Source of the DNA: an uncultured Desulfobulbus sp.
GTDB lineage: Bacteria; Desulfobacterota; Desulfobulbia; Desulfobulbales; Desulfobulbaceae
Assembly (NCBI RefSeq): GCF_963664075.1
Contig: NZ_OY760916.1
Coordinates: 4,498,710 to 4,562,709 of the forward strand
Length of the DNA: 64,000 nucleotides
Direction of reading: 5' to 3'
Part shown: positions 26,453-36,168 of the stretch, in pieces
Position numbering within the stretch: the stretch's first letter is position 1
How the letters are laid out: the number at the start of each line of letters is the position of its first letter
The notes under the pieces: generated by a model
What the model saw: the letters and a program-made list of their open reading frames with translations, nothing else
Database searches by the model: none
What the model was told of the DNA's origin: nothing
Program-made: the position numbers and the translations under genes

Positions 26453-27781
26453 TCAATTCTTAAGAAGCAGTGGGATCCATGGCATAGCCTTTCTCGATTT
26501 TACGGTAATATACCCTGCTTTCGTTTCTGTTACAGATCCCGCTGATCCGGTCACGGTCAAGCTGACTGGATATACCCCTGCTTTTACGTACACATGACTT
26601 GGATTTTGTTCTGTACTTGTCGCCCCATCTCCAAAATTCCATGCCCATTGCGTAATGTCTCCTGATGATTGATCACTGAAATTGACCGTCAAGGGGGCAA
26701 ACCCACTCTTCGTTTCAGAGTTGAACTCAGAGAGAGGCAGTGGTACAGAGACCTCTATGGTCACCTGGAAAGAGTTGTCGGTCTCATTGCTTTCAACCAC
26801 TGAGTCGGTAGGATCCGCCACTATTTGTATCTGATGAGAGCCTGCAGAAAGCTGCCCAAGTGAATAATCATTGAGCGGCGTATAGTAACCAGCAGGAAGT
26901 GAACTTGTGAGTGACCAGGCGTGCTCTTCCACACCATCCAGGTACAGTTTGCAAAATACAAAATTTTCACCACTGTCCGCACTACCATTATTACTCACGG
27001 CCCAGTCGATGTAGAGCGTGTCCGTGGTCAACAACTGGTCGCTATTGGTATGAGTTTCCTTCACATTTGATACCACGATTGGCCCCGACCAGCCAGTAGG
27101 TGTGTAGGGAATGAAATTAGCTTGATCCTGGACGATGGGTATCAAAATGAAATTGAGATCGTTTTGACTCGAGCTGACGGTATACGAGGAATCGGTATAG
27201 GGGGTATAATCCGTTGCGCTGATGCTTAAGGTGTAGGTACCTCCTGGAATACCAGAGATACTGAAAGAGCCATTTGCGTCGGTTGAGTCTGTTTTTCCAG
27301 CTATTGAAATGGTTGCTCCCTCCACGACCGATCCACTGGTACTCTCCGAATAGACTCTACCACTCAATATATAGGTTTCTTTTTGAAGTGTAATATCTGA
27401 GCCACCACGACAGGACCAGTAACCGTCGGTCCATGTCCATGCAATGGTCCCTTGCCCTGAGCTGCTCGAAGACAGAGTGAAATTTACAGTTTCAGTCAGC
27501 CTGCCTCCATCTTCATAATATGAAGCAGACAGAGTGTAACTGGAACTACTGACTGTACCACTGTATGTCACTCCAGTATTTGCATCGTAAATAGTAGCAC
27601 TATTTCCCTCTTGCGTTACTTCCGCCGAGCTCGACCAATTGTAATTTGACTCATCGCAAGTATTCCAACTATTATTTGCTGAATAATCCCACGTTCCAGT
27701 GGCGTCGTATGTTGCCGAGCTAGCGTAACTGCACCAAAAAACAGCTAATAAAATTGCTAAAAATATAAAAATTTTTTTCAC
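26453..27781 (-). CDS. secreted protein with carboxypeptidase-regulatory-like, CARDB-like and PKD domains
   Basis: A 442-residue exported protein. The start is GTG at 27781 with GGGGGAGAGAG just upstream; the longer frame lacks a signal. The signal peptide covers residues 1-24 ([20 protein letters not shown]). Then come a serine/threonine/tyrosine-rich beta region, a carboxypeptidase-regulatory-like domain ([40 protein letters not shown]), a CARDB-like domain ([35 protein letters not shown]) and a PKD domain ([20 protein letters not shown]). It is probably cell-surface or secreted. The C-terminal [10 protein letters not shown] resembles the tail of the protein at 28689. Confidence 0.82.
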   Translation of the reverse strand: MKKIFIFLAILLAVFWCSYASSATYDATGTWDYSANNSWNTCDESNYNWSSSAEVTQEGNSATIYDANTGVTYSGTVSSSSYTLSASYYEDGGRLTETVNFTLSSSSSGQGTIAWTWTDGYWSCRGGSDITLQKETYILSGRVYSESTSGSVVEGATISIAGKTDSTDANGSFSISGIPGGTYTLSISATDYTPYTDSSYTVSSSQNDLNFILIPIVQDQANFIPYTPTGWSGPIVVSNVKETHTNSDQLLTTDTLYIDWAVSNNGSADSGENFVFCKLYLDGVEEHAWSLTSSLPAGYYTPLNDYSLGQLSAGSHQIQIVADPTDSVVESNETDNSFQVTIEVSVPLPLSEFNSETKSGFAPLTVNFSDQSSGDITQWAWNFGDGATSTEQNPSHVYVKAGVYPVSLTVTGSAGSVTETKAGYITVKSRKAMPWIPLLLKN

Positions 27782-28013
27782 AGCTCTCTCCCCCTTTTCT
27801 CTTGGCTTGACGATCTCCTGATATTTAATTCGCAAAATTTTACAAATCTTTCGATACATTACCGAAAGACTAAAAAAAATACCGCTAAAAACTATAATGA
27901 GGGGGCAGCTTGAGACTTTTACCTGAATTCATCCAAAATCTTCGTCATATTTAAATGCGTACATTTTTCTTAAGTCTCATGACGATATTGATTTGGCACG
28001 AAGCGCCACATCA

Positions 28014-28113
28014 TCAGGCTGGAGCGAGGTCTCTAAAATGGGATTGGAGTACTGCCCGCAGTTCTTCAGTTATGGGCGCAGAGCGCTGGTTTTGAAAGTC
28101 AAAATGGACCAGG
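28014..28113 (-). pseudogene. 3' fragment of a thioesterase gene (duplicate of 43508-43912)
   Basis: The minus strand encodes the last 33 residues of a thioesterase, LVHFDFQNQRSAPITEELRA and on to FRDLAPA then stop, nearly identical to the end of the intact gene at 43508-43912. DNA similarity extends a little past the stop (from about 27989). No start or 5' part is present. It marks the left side of the accessory region. The rest of 27782-28306 shows nothing I can support. Confidence 0.9.
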
Positions 28114-28306
28114 TCCGTGAGCATTCATAAGTGCGTCAGTTTCGTTGTTTGTGACATGCCGATTAAAGTAAACTTTATCAGTGTGTTACAGGCAAATGAA
28201 CACGCGTGCTGTACTCCGATGATTGCTCACGGATTATGACCTTAGTGGAAGTGTGACCGCATTTTTATTGCAGGCAGGTCGAAGTCCTGTACCAAGGGCA
28301 AACAAT

Positions 28307-28537
28307 CTACTTTGGACTGTTCATGCCTGCATGTATTTCATACACCGCTTGGTTAACAAATTTTAGGGCACGGGCTCGGTGGCCCTGCGTATCCTCTGGA
28401 GCCTGCTGTAACTCATGTCTGGCATTTTGGAGCAGTGCCATCGCGTTCTGCATGTGGAGTTGCGCTCCAACAGCGATGCCAACAGAGAATATGGTTCCAA
28501 TCGCGAGTCCAATCACGATAAATTTTTTGATTTTCAT
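28307..28537 (-). CDS. small membrane-anchored or exported protein
   Basis: A 76-residue protein with an N-terminal hydrophobic segment (residues 5-25, KFIVIGLAIGTIFSVGIAVG) and a charged helical tail (MQNAMALLQNARHELQQAPE). I use the ATG at 28537, preceded by AAAAAGGAGAG. The tail could form an amphipathic helix; no family is recognised. It sits downstream of the secreted repeat protein. Confidence 0.65.
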   Translation of the reverse strand: MKIKKFIVIGLAIGTIFSVGIAVGAQLHMQNAMALLQNARHELQQAPEDTQGHRARALKFVNQAVYEIHAGMNSPK

Positions 28538-28688
28538 TGTACTCTCCTTTTTCCATTGAAAAAAAGCCTGAATCCACGAGCGCATGGCAATGCACCAATG
28601 AACGCGCACGGATGCTGGTAAAAGCCAGGCAGCACGGGGAGGGGGCTGTCGGCAAAGGTGTAGCAAAGTGTGTTGATCCTCTTAAATA

Positions 28689-29717
28689 TTACTGCAGCAG
28701 AAGTTGAATAATAGTTGGTATGATTATTTTGGCTGAAGAAGTGTTGTTCTGAGTTCCTGTATCACTGTCATCATCGGAACACTCTGCAGTATCCGCTCCA
28801 TCAGGGCACCCGCATGTTGATTCATACGATGCCGAGTCAGCATTTTCAAAATATTCCCAGGTCGAATATGTAATGTACGTGGAGTCAGATTCTATTGTCT
28901 GGCCGCTAAAAGTTACAGAGCTATGAGATTGAGTCTCGGTTTTAATTACATTGCCATAGATATCGTATGTGTAGGTGTAACTGGAGAGATATTGGCTGGT
29001 CTGGCTTATGCCGTAATATTCATATGAGTTGATGCTTTCCATCTGGATGATCAGCCCTTTTTCGTTGTATGTACTTGTGATTATAGATTCAAAATTACCA
29101 TCATTGTCATCGTCAGATTTTTGTTCTATTAGATGGCACTGCGAATCATATGTGGAGTAGGTGATCTCGTCAATATTGCCATCAGCATCCTCGTCATATT
29201 TCCATATGGATTCGTTGCAGTTATTATCATATGTATAGTATGATATAGATTCTAAAGCCCCATTCCCGTCATATGCTCCTGTCCCTTCATAATTTTTCAT
29301 GATTGTAGGAAGGGGGAGGCAATTGAATTTCGCATATGAGTTAGTGTCAATAGTACCATCAGCATCATTGTCATACTCAGTTATACTGACTGCTCCGTTA
29401 TCTGTGCTTGAAAAATACATGATTTGATCGATGTTTCCATCGGCATCAGAATCTAATTTGCATATCTCCTCATATCCGTCGGTGTTGTAAAGGAAATAAG
29501 AGATATAGTCTATGGTGCCGTCAGCATCATCGTCGCCTCTGGTTTCTGTTAAGATGCCATCAGTATCGTAAATTTGATAGAATATGAGATCGATAGTTCC
29601 ATCCCCATCGCTGTCATATTCAGTTTTTGTTTCCAGCCAAGCTCCAGCTAAGGCATTAGACGACAAAAATAACAAAACAAAACCGATTGCAAAATAGTTC
29701 CAGCACAATCTATTCAT
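28689..29717 (-). CDS. secreted protein with DxDxDGxxD calcium-type repeats
   Basis: A 342-residue exported protein. The signal peptide covers residues 1-25 (FAIGFVLLFLSSNALAG). Residues 30-200 contain repeats of about 30 residues built on DSDGDGTIDLIFYQ, DDADGTIDYISYF, DSDADGNIDQIMYF and DNDADGTIDTNSY, which look like EF-hand/thrombospondin-type calcium loops, each followed by a YxxYDxxG-type strand. A Cys/Asp-rich part (ESTCGCPDGADTAECSDDDS) precedes a hydrophobic C-terminus IIIPTIIQLLLQ. Probably a calcium-stabilised surface protein. AT-rich relative to the core genes. Confidence 0.82.
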   Translation of the reverse strand: MNRLCWNYFAIGFVLLFLSSNALAGAWLETKTEYDSDGDGTIDLIFYQIYDTDGILTETRGDDDADGTIDYISYFLYNTDGYEEICKLDSDADGNIDQIMYFSSTDNGAVSITEYDNDADGTIDTNSYAKFNCLPLPTIMKNYEGTGAYDGNGALESISYYTYDNNCNESIWKYDEDADGNIDEITYSTYDSQCHLIEQKSDDDNDGNFESIITSTYNEKGLIIQMESINSYEYYGISQTSQYLSSYTYTYDIYGNVIKTETQSHSSVTFSGQTIESDSTYITYSTWEYFENADSASYESTCGCPDGADTAECSDDDSDTGTQNNTSSAKIIIPTIIQLLLQ

Positions 29718-29785
29718 AGTCAGATTCCTTCTTGATTTCGTATTTTTTTGGGTTGTCTGAGGGGTCGGGCCAAGTCAACCCCCTG

Positions 29786-30321
29786 TTATTTCAGTTTTTC
29801 ATTCCCTAAATGAGAGGAATAGGAGGCTTGTGCCTCGCGAAGATGGAATGATTTCCCAGACTCTACAATCTTCCTCCCCAACACCATTGTACCCATCGTT
29901 TCCTTCAGTTCTTCGATAAAACGCTCGCTTCCGACTGCCACAGAGCGACTCCACTTGTCATCGCGAAGAGGAATTCCTTCTTTGAGGCAGCTCTCAAACC
30001 ATTGTCGGTGAGTCGCTTGCAAGGTACCATAGGTGTCGAATCCAAGAAGCTCTTGTAAGCGATCATAATCTATCAATACATTTTTACGTTTTGGTTGCTG
30101 GATTTCATTGTATCCGGAAAAAAACATTCGGAAGGGTGCTGCACAACTCCTGCTCTCACCATGTTCAGATCGATATACACAGCGCATTGCAGCAAATGAT
30201 CGCCACTCTCAACTGCAGTAGCGTGATACCGATCTTCCCAATAGGCCCCTTTCCTTCCCTTCCGCTGGTTGAATTCCTGGCGGGTGCATCCGATACTTAT
30301 GGCAAATTGCTCTCGCTGCAC
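29786..30321 (-). pseudogene. RAYT (REP-associated tyrosine transposase) remnant, frameshifted and 5'-truncated
   Basis: Two overlapping frames encode the C-terminal part of a RAYT transposase: GAYWEDRYHATAVESGDHLL, AVYIDLNMVRAGVVQHP in one, then YNEIQQPKRKNVLIDYDRLQELLG in the other, with a frameshift near 30.12-30.15 kb. The N-terminal part with the HUH motif is missing. Just upstream, GGGTGCATCCGATA (about 30284) recurs inverted at about 30390, framing the truncated end. Confidence 0.85.
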
Positions 30322-30517
30322 TTCATGTAGTGCTCAGCAAGAAAAAGTAGCCCCAATATATAGCGGCAATCCTTTAAATCCCATAACTATCGGATGCACC
30401 CTTTGCGGGGTTCGTGTGTAGTCGGTTGTTGGACGAAGCCGCTGCGCGGCAGAATAAAAAACAGTGTATACTCGTGTAAGAGTTTAATTTTCAAACACTT
30501 ACAGCAAGGAGTATACT

Positions 30518-31033
30518 ATGAACAAAGCCGAAATTAAACGATTCGAGTCCCTCTATGAGCGCCACCTGCAAAAGCTTGCGCTACAAGGGAAAAGCGCCAA
30601 AACAATCGACGCCTATGGCAGGGCTGTGCGTCGGTTGGTCTCGTATTTTGATCGTTGCCCCGACAAGCGTTACGTCTGCTCTGGCGTGAACACCAGCACC
30701 CGAAGTTGTTGTTACCCAATTACCGTGGATCAATGGAAACAATCCGCCAGGCAACAAACCACATGAATAATGGCGGTGCTCAGCAGGCCATGAAGGCCGT
30801 TGTCACCTCCTGTGGAATTAAAAAAAGTCTCGATCTACAGCCTTCGTCACAGTTTCGCTACACACCTGCTTGAGTCCGGCCTGAGCCTGCGGCATATCCA
30901 GGCATTGCTTGGTCATGCCAGCCCCACAACCACAGCCCGTTACACCCACCTCACCGATGTTGCCGAACTGGACAGCCACTCAACGATCAATGCCTTGGTC
31001 AACTCGCTGCAACTCAACCCGGCAGGGAGGTGA
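30518..31033 (+). pseudogene. tyrosine recombinase of the IS91-like element, deleted copy
   Basis: The N-terminal 50 residues ([20 protein letters not shown] ... SYFDRCPDK) match copies 2 and 3, then about 390 bp are missing. The C-terminal catalytic part ([34 protein letters not shown]) remains, after an A7 run (30820-30826). Not expected to be active. Confidence 0.9.
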
Positions 31034-31035
31034 CC

Positions 31036-31758
31036 ATGGATCTAGCCACTCTTGTTCACCAGTATTACGATGCCTTCATGGCCAGGTTCGGCAAAACTCT
31101 TCTGCCTGATCAACGCAAAGCTCTTGATGCGATTCTACGTTGTCGGACGCCTGCCGCCGGAGAACTCTACGTGCAGTGCCCTGACTGTCAGCATGGTCAG
31201 TGGCGCCCACTATCCTGTGGCAACCGCCATTGCCCACGCTGCCAAAATCACCTGCCTGTACCCTATTTCATGGTGACCTTCACTTTGCCCTATCAGCTGC
31301 GTCCGTTGGCCTGTCATCACCAGAAAGCAAACAAAGTCCCGAAAAAATGGGTGGTCCACTGCGACCATATGGGCACCGGCGCACCTGCCTTGAAATACCT
31401 CGCAAGGTATTTATACCGAGGCGTAATCGGAGAAAAAAACATTATTGCCAACACCAATGGCGAAGTGACCTTCAGGTACCGGGACAGTTCTACAGGGGCA
31501 ATGCAGAAGAGGACGCTTAAGGGAGAAGAGTTTCTGCGTCTCCTTCTTCAACATGTCCTGCCAAACGGGTTCAGGCGGCTGCGCGAATATGGATTCCTGC
31601 ACGGGAATGCGAAAAAAATCCGTATGCTGGTCCAGTTGGTCCTGCACGTCGTTATCAGGCCGCAGCCGCCTCGCCCCCGACCAGTGTTTGCCTGTCCGCA
31701 CTGCGATCAAGCGATGCGTATTGTGTGTTTTAGAAATGACTACCGTCATCCCGGGTAA
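31036..31758 (+). pseudogene. IS91 Y2 transposase, deleted copy
   Basis: A 240-residue frame that keeps the zinc-finger part (VQCPDCQHGQWRPLSCGNRH) and the Y2 segment (KYLARYLYRGVIG) but lacks the HUH segment FHPHIHVL and the WIDKQREKL stretch because of in-frame deletions. It cannot be a working transposase. Confidence 0.9.
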
Positions 31759-32009
31759 CCTTTAAGCGAGGCGCCGCTTTACCGCCAAGAAACACACGGG
31801 AGGAAAACTCTTTTATGAGCATCGAGCCGCTTTTTAACGCCTGATACAGGCGAATGCATTCCTGCGTCTTGCGTTCAGCACTACCATCCTGGTAGCGCTT
31901 CCAGCATATTCCAGAGCAATATTTATTTCCTTTGTGAGACCGGGCTTGTCCAGCCCCGGATAAGATTGTGGTTCGTTCGTGCCTCACTCACACAATCTAT
32001 CCTTGTTCG

Positions 32010-32848
32010 TTAGGCTTCTTTGCCCATGAAAATTGCTACACGTTCAAGCCCTGCATCGCGGTGGACTTCACCTTTGTGAAATTCTTCGCTTTCAATCGTG
32101 GCTAGAAGGGTGCGACGCTGAGGATAACGAACAAATATAAAATGATCCCAATGCTCCGCTAGCATACAATCCTTGTGACCGCTGAATAAACAAATAGGCT
32201 TTCCACCATAAACTGGGTATGCCCCTCTTCTCAGCAATTCAAAACCTGCAACTTTGGAATAGCGATCATATGCTTCCTTTTCGCTAACATTTTTACTGTC
32301 TTCGCTAAAACCTCTGTACTCGGCGACCGGCTTATATTTATTTAGATTGTAAACAAATAGTGTCTCATCCAGATTTTGAGCTCTTGCTACTTCCATTTGC
32401 TTGTCATCTGGCCAAACAGCAATATTATCAGCGCTCCAATTAGCGCTAGGTGTACCTTTATCGGTAGTCCCTTTGAACAACCTAATAAGCCATGACATCC
32501 ATTTAACCATATGAAAAACAATCGATGGTTCCGGCTTAATTGCTAAGATGACATGCTCAGAACAAAACCGTTCTAGAGCACCACCGAAGGTGGACAAGGA
32601 ATTGAGCCCCTCTTGTAATGAGGAAAATTCGTCGATCAAAATTTCATCCACCAACATTCCTTCTCGAGCAACTGGGTCAGCCTTAACTCGATATAATCTT
32701 TTGCCACTAAAGCTATGCTCAGTTTCTTTCAGCCATTTCTTGTAGTCTTCAATATCTTTAACTTTCAGATGATAGACAATCGACTTGCCCCTTCCTCTTC
32801 TATGGCTTTAAGGCACGATTCTTTATCTAGTGTGGTAAAAATGTGCAT
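32010..32848 (-). pseudogene. cassette gene, DUF1330-like dimeric alpha/beta-barrel protein, frameshifted near its start
   Basis: The clean frame runs from 32010 to about 32790 and encodes two barrel-like halves (KVKDIEDYKKWLKETEHSFS ...; CMLAEHWDHFIFVRYPQRRT, RDAGLERVAIFMGKEA). Upstream, an ATG at 32848 opens MHIFTTLDKESCLKAIEEE in another frame; joining needs a one-base shift in a purine run (about 32785-32797). A shorter protein could start at 32657. The stop codon TAA lies inside the attC R'' GCCTAAC, as is usual for integron cassettes, and the cassette begins TTAGGC at 32870. Confidence 0.65.
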
Positions 32849-32870
32849 TGATTTTCCTGATGATGCCTAA

Positions 32871-32924
32871 TCGCGGAGCTGACGAAGTCAGCTCCGCGAT
32901 TCTTGGCGACGAAGTCGCCAAGAA
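32871..32924 (-). repeat. 54-bp gene-less double-hairpin unit (S4)
   Basis: The unit consists of two perfect hairpins, TTCTTGGCGAC-TTC-GTCGCCAAGAA and TCGCGGAGCTGAC-TTC with its complement. On the minus strand it follows the G of an attC site and ends A before the next cassette start TTAGGC. It is the short form of the 157-bp units S1-S3. Confidence 0.85.
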
Positions 32925-32984
32925 CACCAAGGTCACGGGGCCTGTAGCGCCAGCGGAAGGCTCCCGTGCACCTACTGGTTGTGC
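32925..32984 (-). other. attC recombination site (intact)
   Basis: On the minus strand R'' GCACAAC (32978-32984) is complementary to the first bases of its own cassette, TTGTGC at 33918. Between them GGTGCACGGG and CCCCGTGACC form imperfect inner arms. The site ends G/TTCTTGG at 32925/32924. Length 60 bp; the gene stop TAG falls inside it. Confidence 0.85.
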
Positions 32985-33898
32985 TTTTTTTTCATTTTGA
33001 ATGACTTGGCTATCGTTTGAAAAATAGGAATAAATGTGCTTTTCTCTGTGGATGGTGTTATTCCCTGAATCACGCAGTATCCCGCTGTGTCAAACAAAAG
33101 AACTTGATAGATTGTAAGAGGGGTAGCTGTATCATCACCCTCTCCTTTGGCTGTAGTCGCATAGCCTGATAGATCGCCAATTTTGATAGGAGTGCTCTGA
33201 TCAACACTGATATTATTAACTGTGGCGGTTTTCATTACACGGCTTTCAGAAAATGCTTTTTTATTTGATATAGCTAAATCCTCTGATGCGGATAGCCCTA
33301 AAATCATGAACGGAATATTTTCATCCTTCACTGGGAAACGTCCGCCTGGTGCCAGAATCATATTCTGCCCAAAGACCTTGGCCATCTTTAGTGGAGGCAA
33401 TGGTGTTACACTGAAGGTGAGAGCATCAGCAGGATCGGTTTCTTTACCGAAGGTGGCAGAGAGAACTGCTTCTTTAAGAAGTATCCCTTGCTTTGCCATA
33501 ACTTCAGGGTACGTAGCAACAATGAGGGTTGTAGCCCCGGAACGGTCTACGGCCACCATCCATTTTTTGAAGAGAGTACCATAAGCAGTCTGTTCGACGT
33601 GAAGCAACATTCCGGAAAGGCCATTAATTTTGACATGGGTCTTGCTCAGAAGCGAAATACCTTGGGCTCGCATTCGATTATGATCAGCGAATCCTGCTGT
33701 TACTTCAACGTATGGACCAGGGATCTCAGAAACCATGATGGAGGAACCGGTGGCTTCATTCATGAACCCTGGGAAACGGTCGGCTTCGACGAAACCATTT
33801 GGGGGAGTTATATTCACCGAAGTGCCTGGGACCTGTCCAGCCATTGCATTTGAAGCAATTAAACTTAGAAATACAAAATACTTAATAAATCTCAGCAT
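32972..33898 (-). CDS. cassette gene: exported protein of unknown function
   Basis: A 308-residue protein with a signal peptide (residues 1-20, LRFIKYFVFLSLIASNAMAG). The rest is soluble with alternating beta/alpha character (VNITPPNGFVEADRFPGFMN, MAKVFGQNMILAPGGRF, IPFMILGLSASEDLAISNKK). No family is recognised. The start is ATG at 33898, 20 nt into the cassette (TTGTGCAGAAGGAAATTATT), with AAGGAA as ribosome site. The stop lies within its attC. Typical single-gene integron cassette. Confidence 0.8.
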   Translation of the reverse strand: MLRFIKYFVFLSLIASNAMAGQVPGTSVNITPPNGFVEADRFPGFMNEATGSSIMVSEIPGPYVEVTAGFADHNRMRAQGISLLSKTHVKINGLSGMLLHVEQTAYGTLFKKWMVAVDRSGATTLIVATYPEVMAKQGILLKEAVLSATFGKETDPADALTFSVTPLPPLKMAKVFGQNMILAPGGRFPVKDENIPFMILGLSASEDLAISNKKAFSESRVMKTATVNNISVDQSTPIKIGDLSGYATTAKGEGDDTATPLTIYQVLLFDTAGYCVIQGITPSTEKSTFIPIFQTIAKSFKMKKKHNQ

Positions 33899-33918
33899 AA
33901 TAATTTCCTTCTGCACAA

Positions 33919-34075
33919 TCGCGGTGCTGACCAGCGCCGTGTGCAGCGCAAGCAAACGTAGCTTGGTTGTGATGTGCACGGTGTCTGGTCAAGCTCCTTG
34001 TTCCGGCGCAAGGCGCCGGGGCAAGGAGCTTGACGAAGTCAGCACCGCGATTCTTGGCGACGAAGTCGCCAAGAA
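33919..34075 (-). repeat. 157-bp gene-less multi-hairpin unit (S3)
   Basis: The unit starts TTCTTGGCGACTTCGTCGCC and ends CACCGCGA on the minus strand. It has the same outer hairpins as S4, but the second is opened by 103 bp carrying nested stems (GTCAAGCTCCTTG with its complement; CCGGCGCC-TTG-CGCCGG; CCGTGCA ... TGCACACGG). It is close to S1 and S2, with several compensatory changes (GGTGC for GGAGC on both arms). Confidence 0.85.
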
Positions 34076-34128
34076 CGATTAAGGTCACCGGCGCGCGTTA
34101 GCGCGTCCGGTGCACCGCCTTGTTGGAC
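34076..34128 (-). other. attC-like site at the left end of IS copy 2
   Basis: On the minus strand GTCCAAC (from the element end, 34122-34128) is followed by AAGGCGGTGCACCGG, a GCGC stem, CCGGTGACCTTAATC and G/TT at 34076/34075. The inner arms GGTGCACCGG and CCGGTGACC have attC form with an extrahelical base. Confidence 0.8.
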
Positions 34129-34139
34129 GAAGCCGCTGC

Positions 34140-34214
34140 GCGGCAGAATAAAAACCAGTGTATACTCGTGTAAGAGTTTAATTTTCAAACACTTACAGCA
34201 AGGAGTATACTATG
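34140..34214 (+). promoter_or_regulatory. palindromic leader of the recombinase gene in the element
   Basis: GTATACTC and GTAAG recur inverted as CTTAC and GAGTATAC, the second arm overlapping the AAGGAG ribosome site and touching the ATG at 34212. The structure may be an operator or an RNA hairpin that hides the ribosome site. The same sequence is present in copies 1 and 3. Confidence 0.6.
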
Positions 34215-35116
34215 AACAAAGCCGAAATTAAACGATTCGAGTCCCTCTATGAACGCCACCTGCAAAAGCTTGCGCTACAAGGGAAAAGCGCCAAAACAAT
34301 AGATGCTTATGGCCGAGCTGTGCGTCGACTGGTCTCATATTTCGATTGTTGCCCCGACAAGCTCAGCGTGCAAGAGCTGGAAGAGTACTTTGCCAAATTG
34401 GTCAAGGGGTACTCTTGGAGCACAGTCAAGCTGGACCGGCTCGGTCTCATGTTTTTCTGGAAACATGTTCTGGAGACGGATTGGCAGTGGCTCAACATCG
34501 TCAAAGCACCTGTCGTTAAAACCATTCCGGATATCCTGACCCGCGAAGAGATCGGCAGGATCATTCATGGCTGCCGGGAGCTCCGCTATCGCGTCTTTCT
34601 CTTCACCACCTATTCCATGGGGCTTCGCCTGGAAGAGGCTTTGTCTCTTCAGGTCGGTGATATCGATACCGGCCATATGAAGGTCCATATCCGTCGCGGT
34701 AAGGGGCATAAAGATCGTCTTGTCCCGTTGCCGAACCGCACCTTGGAAGCGTTACGCCTGCTCTGGCGTGAACACCAGCACCCGAAGTTGTTGTTTCCCA
34801 ATTACCGGGGATCAATGGAAACGATCCGACAGGCGACAAACCACATGAATAATGGCGGTGCTCAGCAGGCCATGAAGGCCGTTGTCACCTCCTGTGGAAT
34901 TAAAAAAAAGTCTCGATCCACAGCCTTCGCCACAGCTTCGCTACCCACCTGCTCGAGTCCGGCCTGAGCCTAAGGCATATCCAGGCTCTGCTGGGGCATG
35001 CCAGCCCCACGACTACTGCCCGTTACACTCATCTCACCGATGTTGCCGAACTGGATAGCCAGGCAACGATCAATGCCTTGGTCAACTCACTGCAACTCAA
35101 TCCGGCAGGGAGATAA
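34212..35116 (+). CDS. tyrosine recombinase of the IS91-like element, interrupted at an A8 run
   Basis: The first frame (34212-34967, 251 residues) gives a core-binding domain ([20 protein letters not shown]) and the first catalytic arginine ([10 protein letters not shown]) and lysine ([10 protein letters not shown]). At A8 (34902-34909) the frame is lost. The other frame continues with [26 protein letters not shown] and the tyrosine in TTARYTHL to a stop at 35116. Six or nine A residues would restore one protein, so slippage on the A-run could make the full enzyme; otherwise it is dead. It lacks obvious IntI-specific features. The transposase follows 2 nt later. Confidence 0.8.
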
Positions 35117-35118
35117 CT

Positions 35119-36168
35119 ATGGACCTGGCCACTCTTGTTCACCAATATTATGATGTCTTCATGGCGCGGTTCGGCAAAACCATCCTGCCAGAACAACGCA
35201 AGGCCCTTGATGCGATTCTCCGTTGCCGAACGCCTGCTTCCGGGGAACTCTACGTGCAGTGCCCTGACTGCCATCATGGCCAATGGCGGCCTCTCTCCTG
35301 TGGTAACCGCCATTGCCCGCGCTGCCAAAATCACCTGACCAGTCTCTGGATCGACAAACAACGGGAAAAGCTCCTGCCTGTGCCCTATTTCATGGTGACC
35401 TTTACCTTGCCCTATCAGCTGCGTTCGTTGGCTTATCGTCACCAGGGAGAGGTCTATTCGCTCATGTTCCGGTGTGCTGCCGAAGTCCTGCGTTCATTCG
35501 CCCGCAATGCAAAATCTTTGGGCGCCGAGATCGGCATGACCATGGTCCTGCACACCCATTCAAGGAGATTGGAATTTCACCCGCATATCCACGTCCTGAT
35601 CCCTGGAGGTGGCATTGACCAACAGGCTCGGGTTTGGAAAAAGCTATCGGGGAAATATCTCTTCAACGGTTTTGCCTTGGCCAAAGCCTTTCGCGGTAAG
35701 TTCCTGGCCGGAGCAGATGCTATCGGCTTGCGGATCACAGACAAAGTTCCGAAAAAATGGGTTGTCCACTGCGACCATATGGGCACCGGCGCACCGGCCT
35801 TAAAATACCTCGCAAGGTATTTGTACCGAGGCGTGATTGGAGAAAAAAACATCATTGCCAATACCAACGGCGAAGTAACCTTTAGGTACCGGGACAGCGC
35901 TACCGGGACAATGCAGAAGAGGACGCTTAGGGGAGAAGAGTTTCTGCGTCTGCTTCTTCAACATGTCCTGCCAAACGGGTTTAGGCGGCTGCGCGAATAT
36001 GGATTTCTGCACGGGAATGCGAAAAAAATCCGTATGCTGGTCCAGTTGGTCCTGCACGTCGTTATCAGGCCGCAGCCGCCTCGCCCCCGACCAGTGTTTG
36101 CCTGCCCTCACTGCAATCAACCGATGCGCATTGTGTGCTTTAGAAATTCTTACCGCCAACCCGGGTAA
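35119..36168 (+). CDS. IS91-family Y2 (HUH) transposase, copy 2
   Basis: A 349-residue rolling-circle transposase. The N-terminal zinc-binding domain has VQCPDCHHGQWRPLSCGNRH then CPRCQNH. The HUH motif is FHPHIHVLIPGG (about residues 155-166) and the two-tyrosine segment is ALKYLARYLYRGVIG. The C-terminus has a second CxxC pair (FACPHCNQPM). The recombinase stop lies 2 nt before its ATG. The gene appears intact and matches copy 3 closely. Confidence 0.93.
   Translation: MDLATLVHQYYDVFMARFGKTILPEQRKALDAILRCRTPASGELYVQCPDCHHGQWRPLSCGNRHCPRCQNHLTSLWIDKQREKLLPVPYFMVTFTLPYQLRSLAYRHQGEVYSLMFRCAAEVLRSFARNAKSLGAEIGMTMVLHTHSRRLEFHPHIHVLIPGGGIDQQARVWKKLSGKYLFNGFALAKAFRGKFLAGADAIGLRITDKVPKKWVVHCDHMGTGAPALKYLARYLYRGVIGEKNIIANTNGEVTFRYRDSATGTMQKRTLRGEEFLRLLLQHVLPNGFRRLREYGFLHGNAKKIRMLVQLVLHVVIRPQPPRPRPVFACPHCNQPMRIVCFRNSYRQPG

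Larger units (their letters stand above)
30428..32008 (+). mobile_element. IS91-family element, copy 1 (internally deleted)
   Basis: A 1581-bp deleted version of the 2297-bp element of copies 2 and 3. The left end begins GTTGGACGAAGCCGCTGCGC and the right end is the GGATAAGATTGTG ... CACAATCTATCC hairpin (about 31957-32002) followed by TTGTTC. At least three internal deletions remove most of the recombinase core (near 30665) and parts of the transposase (near 31255 and 31325). It abuts the R'' sequence of a cassette attC on its right (32009-32015). Confidence 0.88.

Noticed and set aside
26145-26456. 103-residue minus-strand frame
   Set aside because: Its middle and end are translations of dispersed intergenic repeats.
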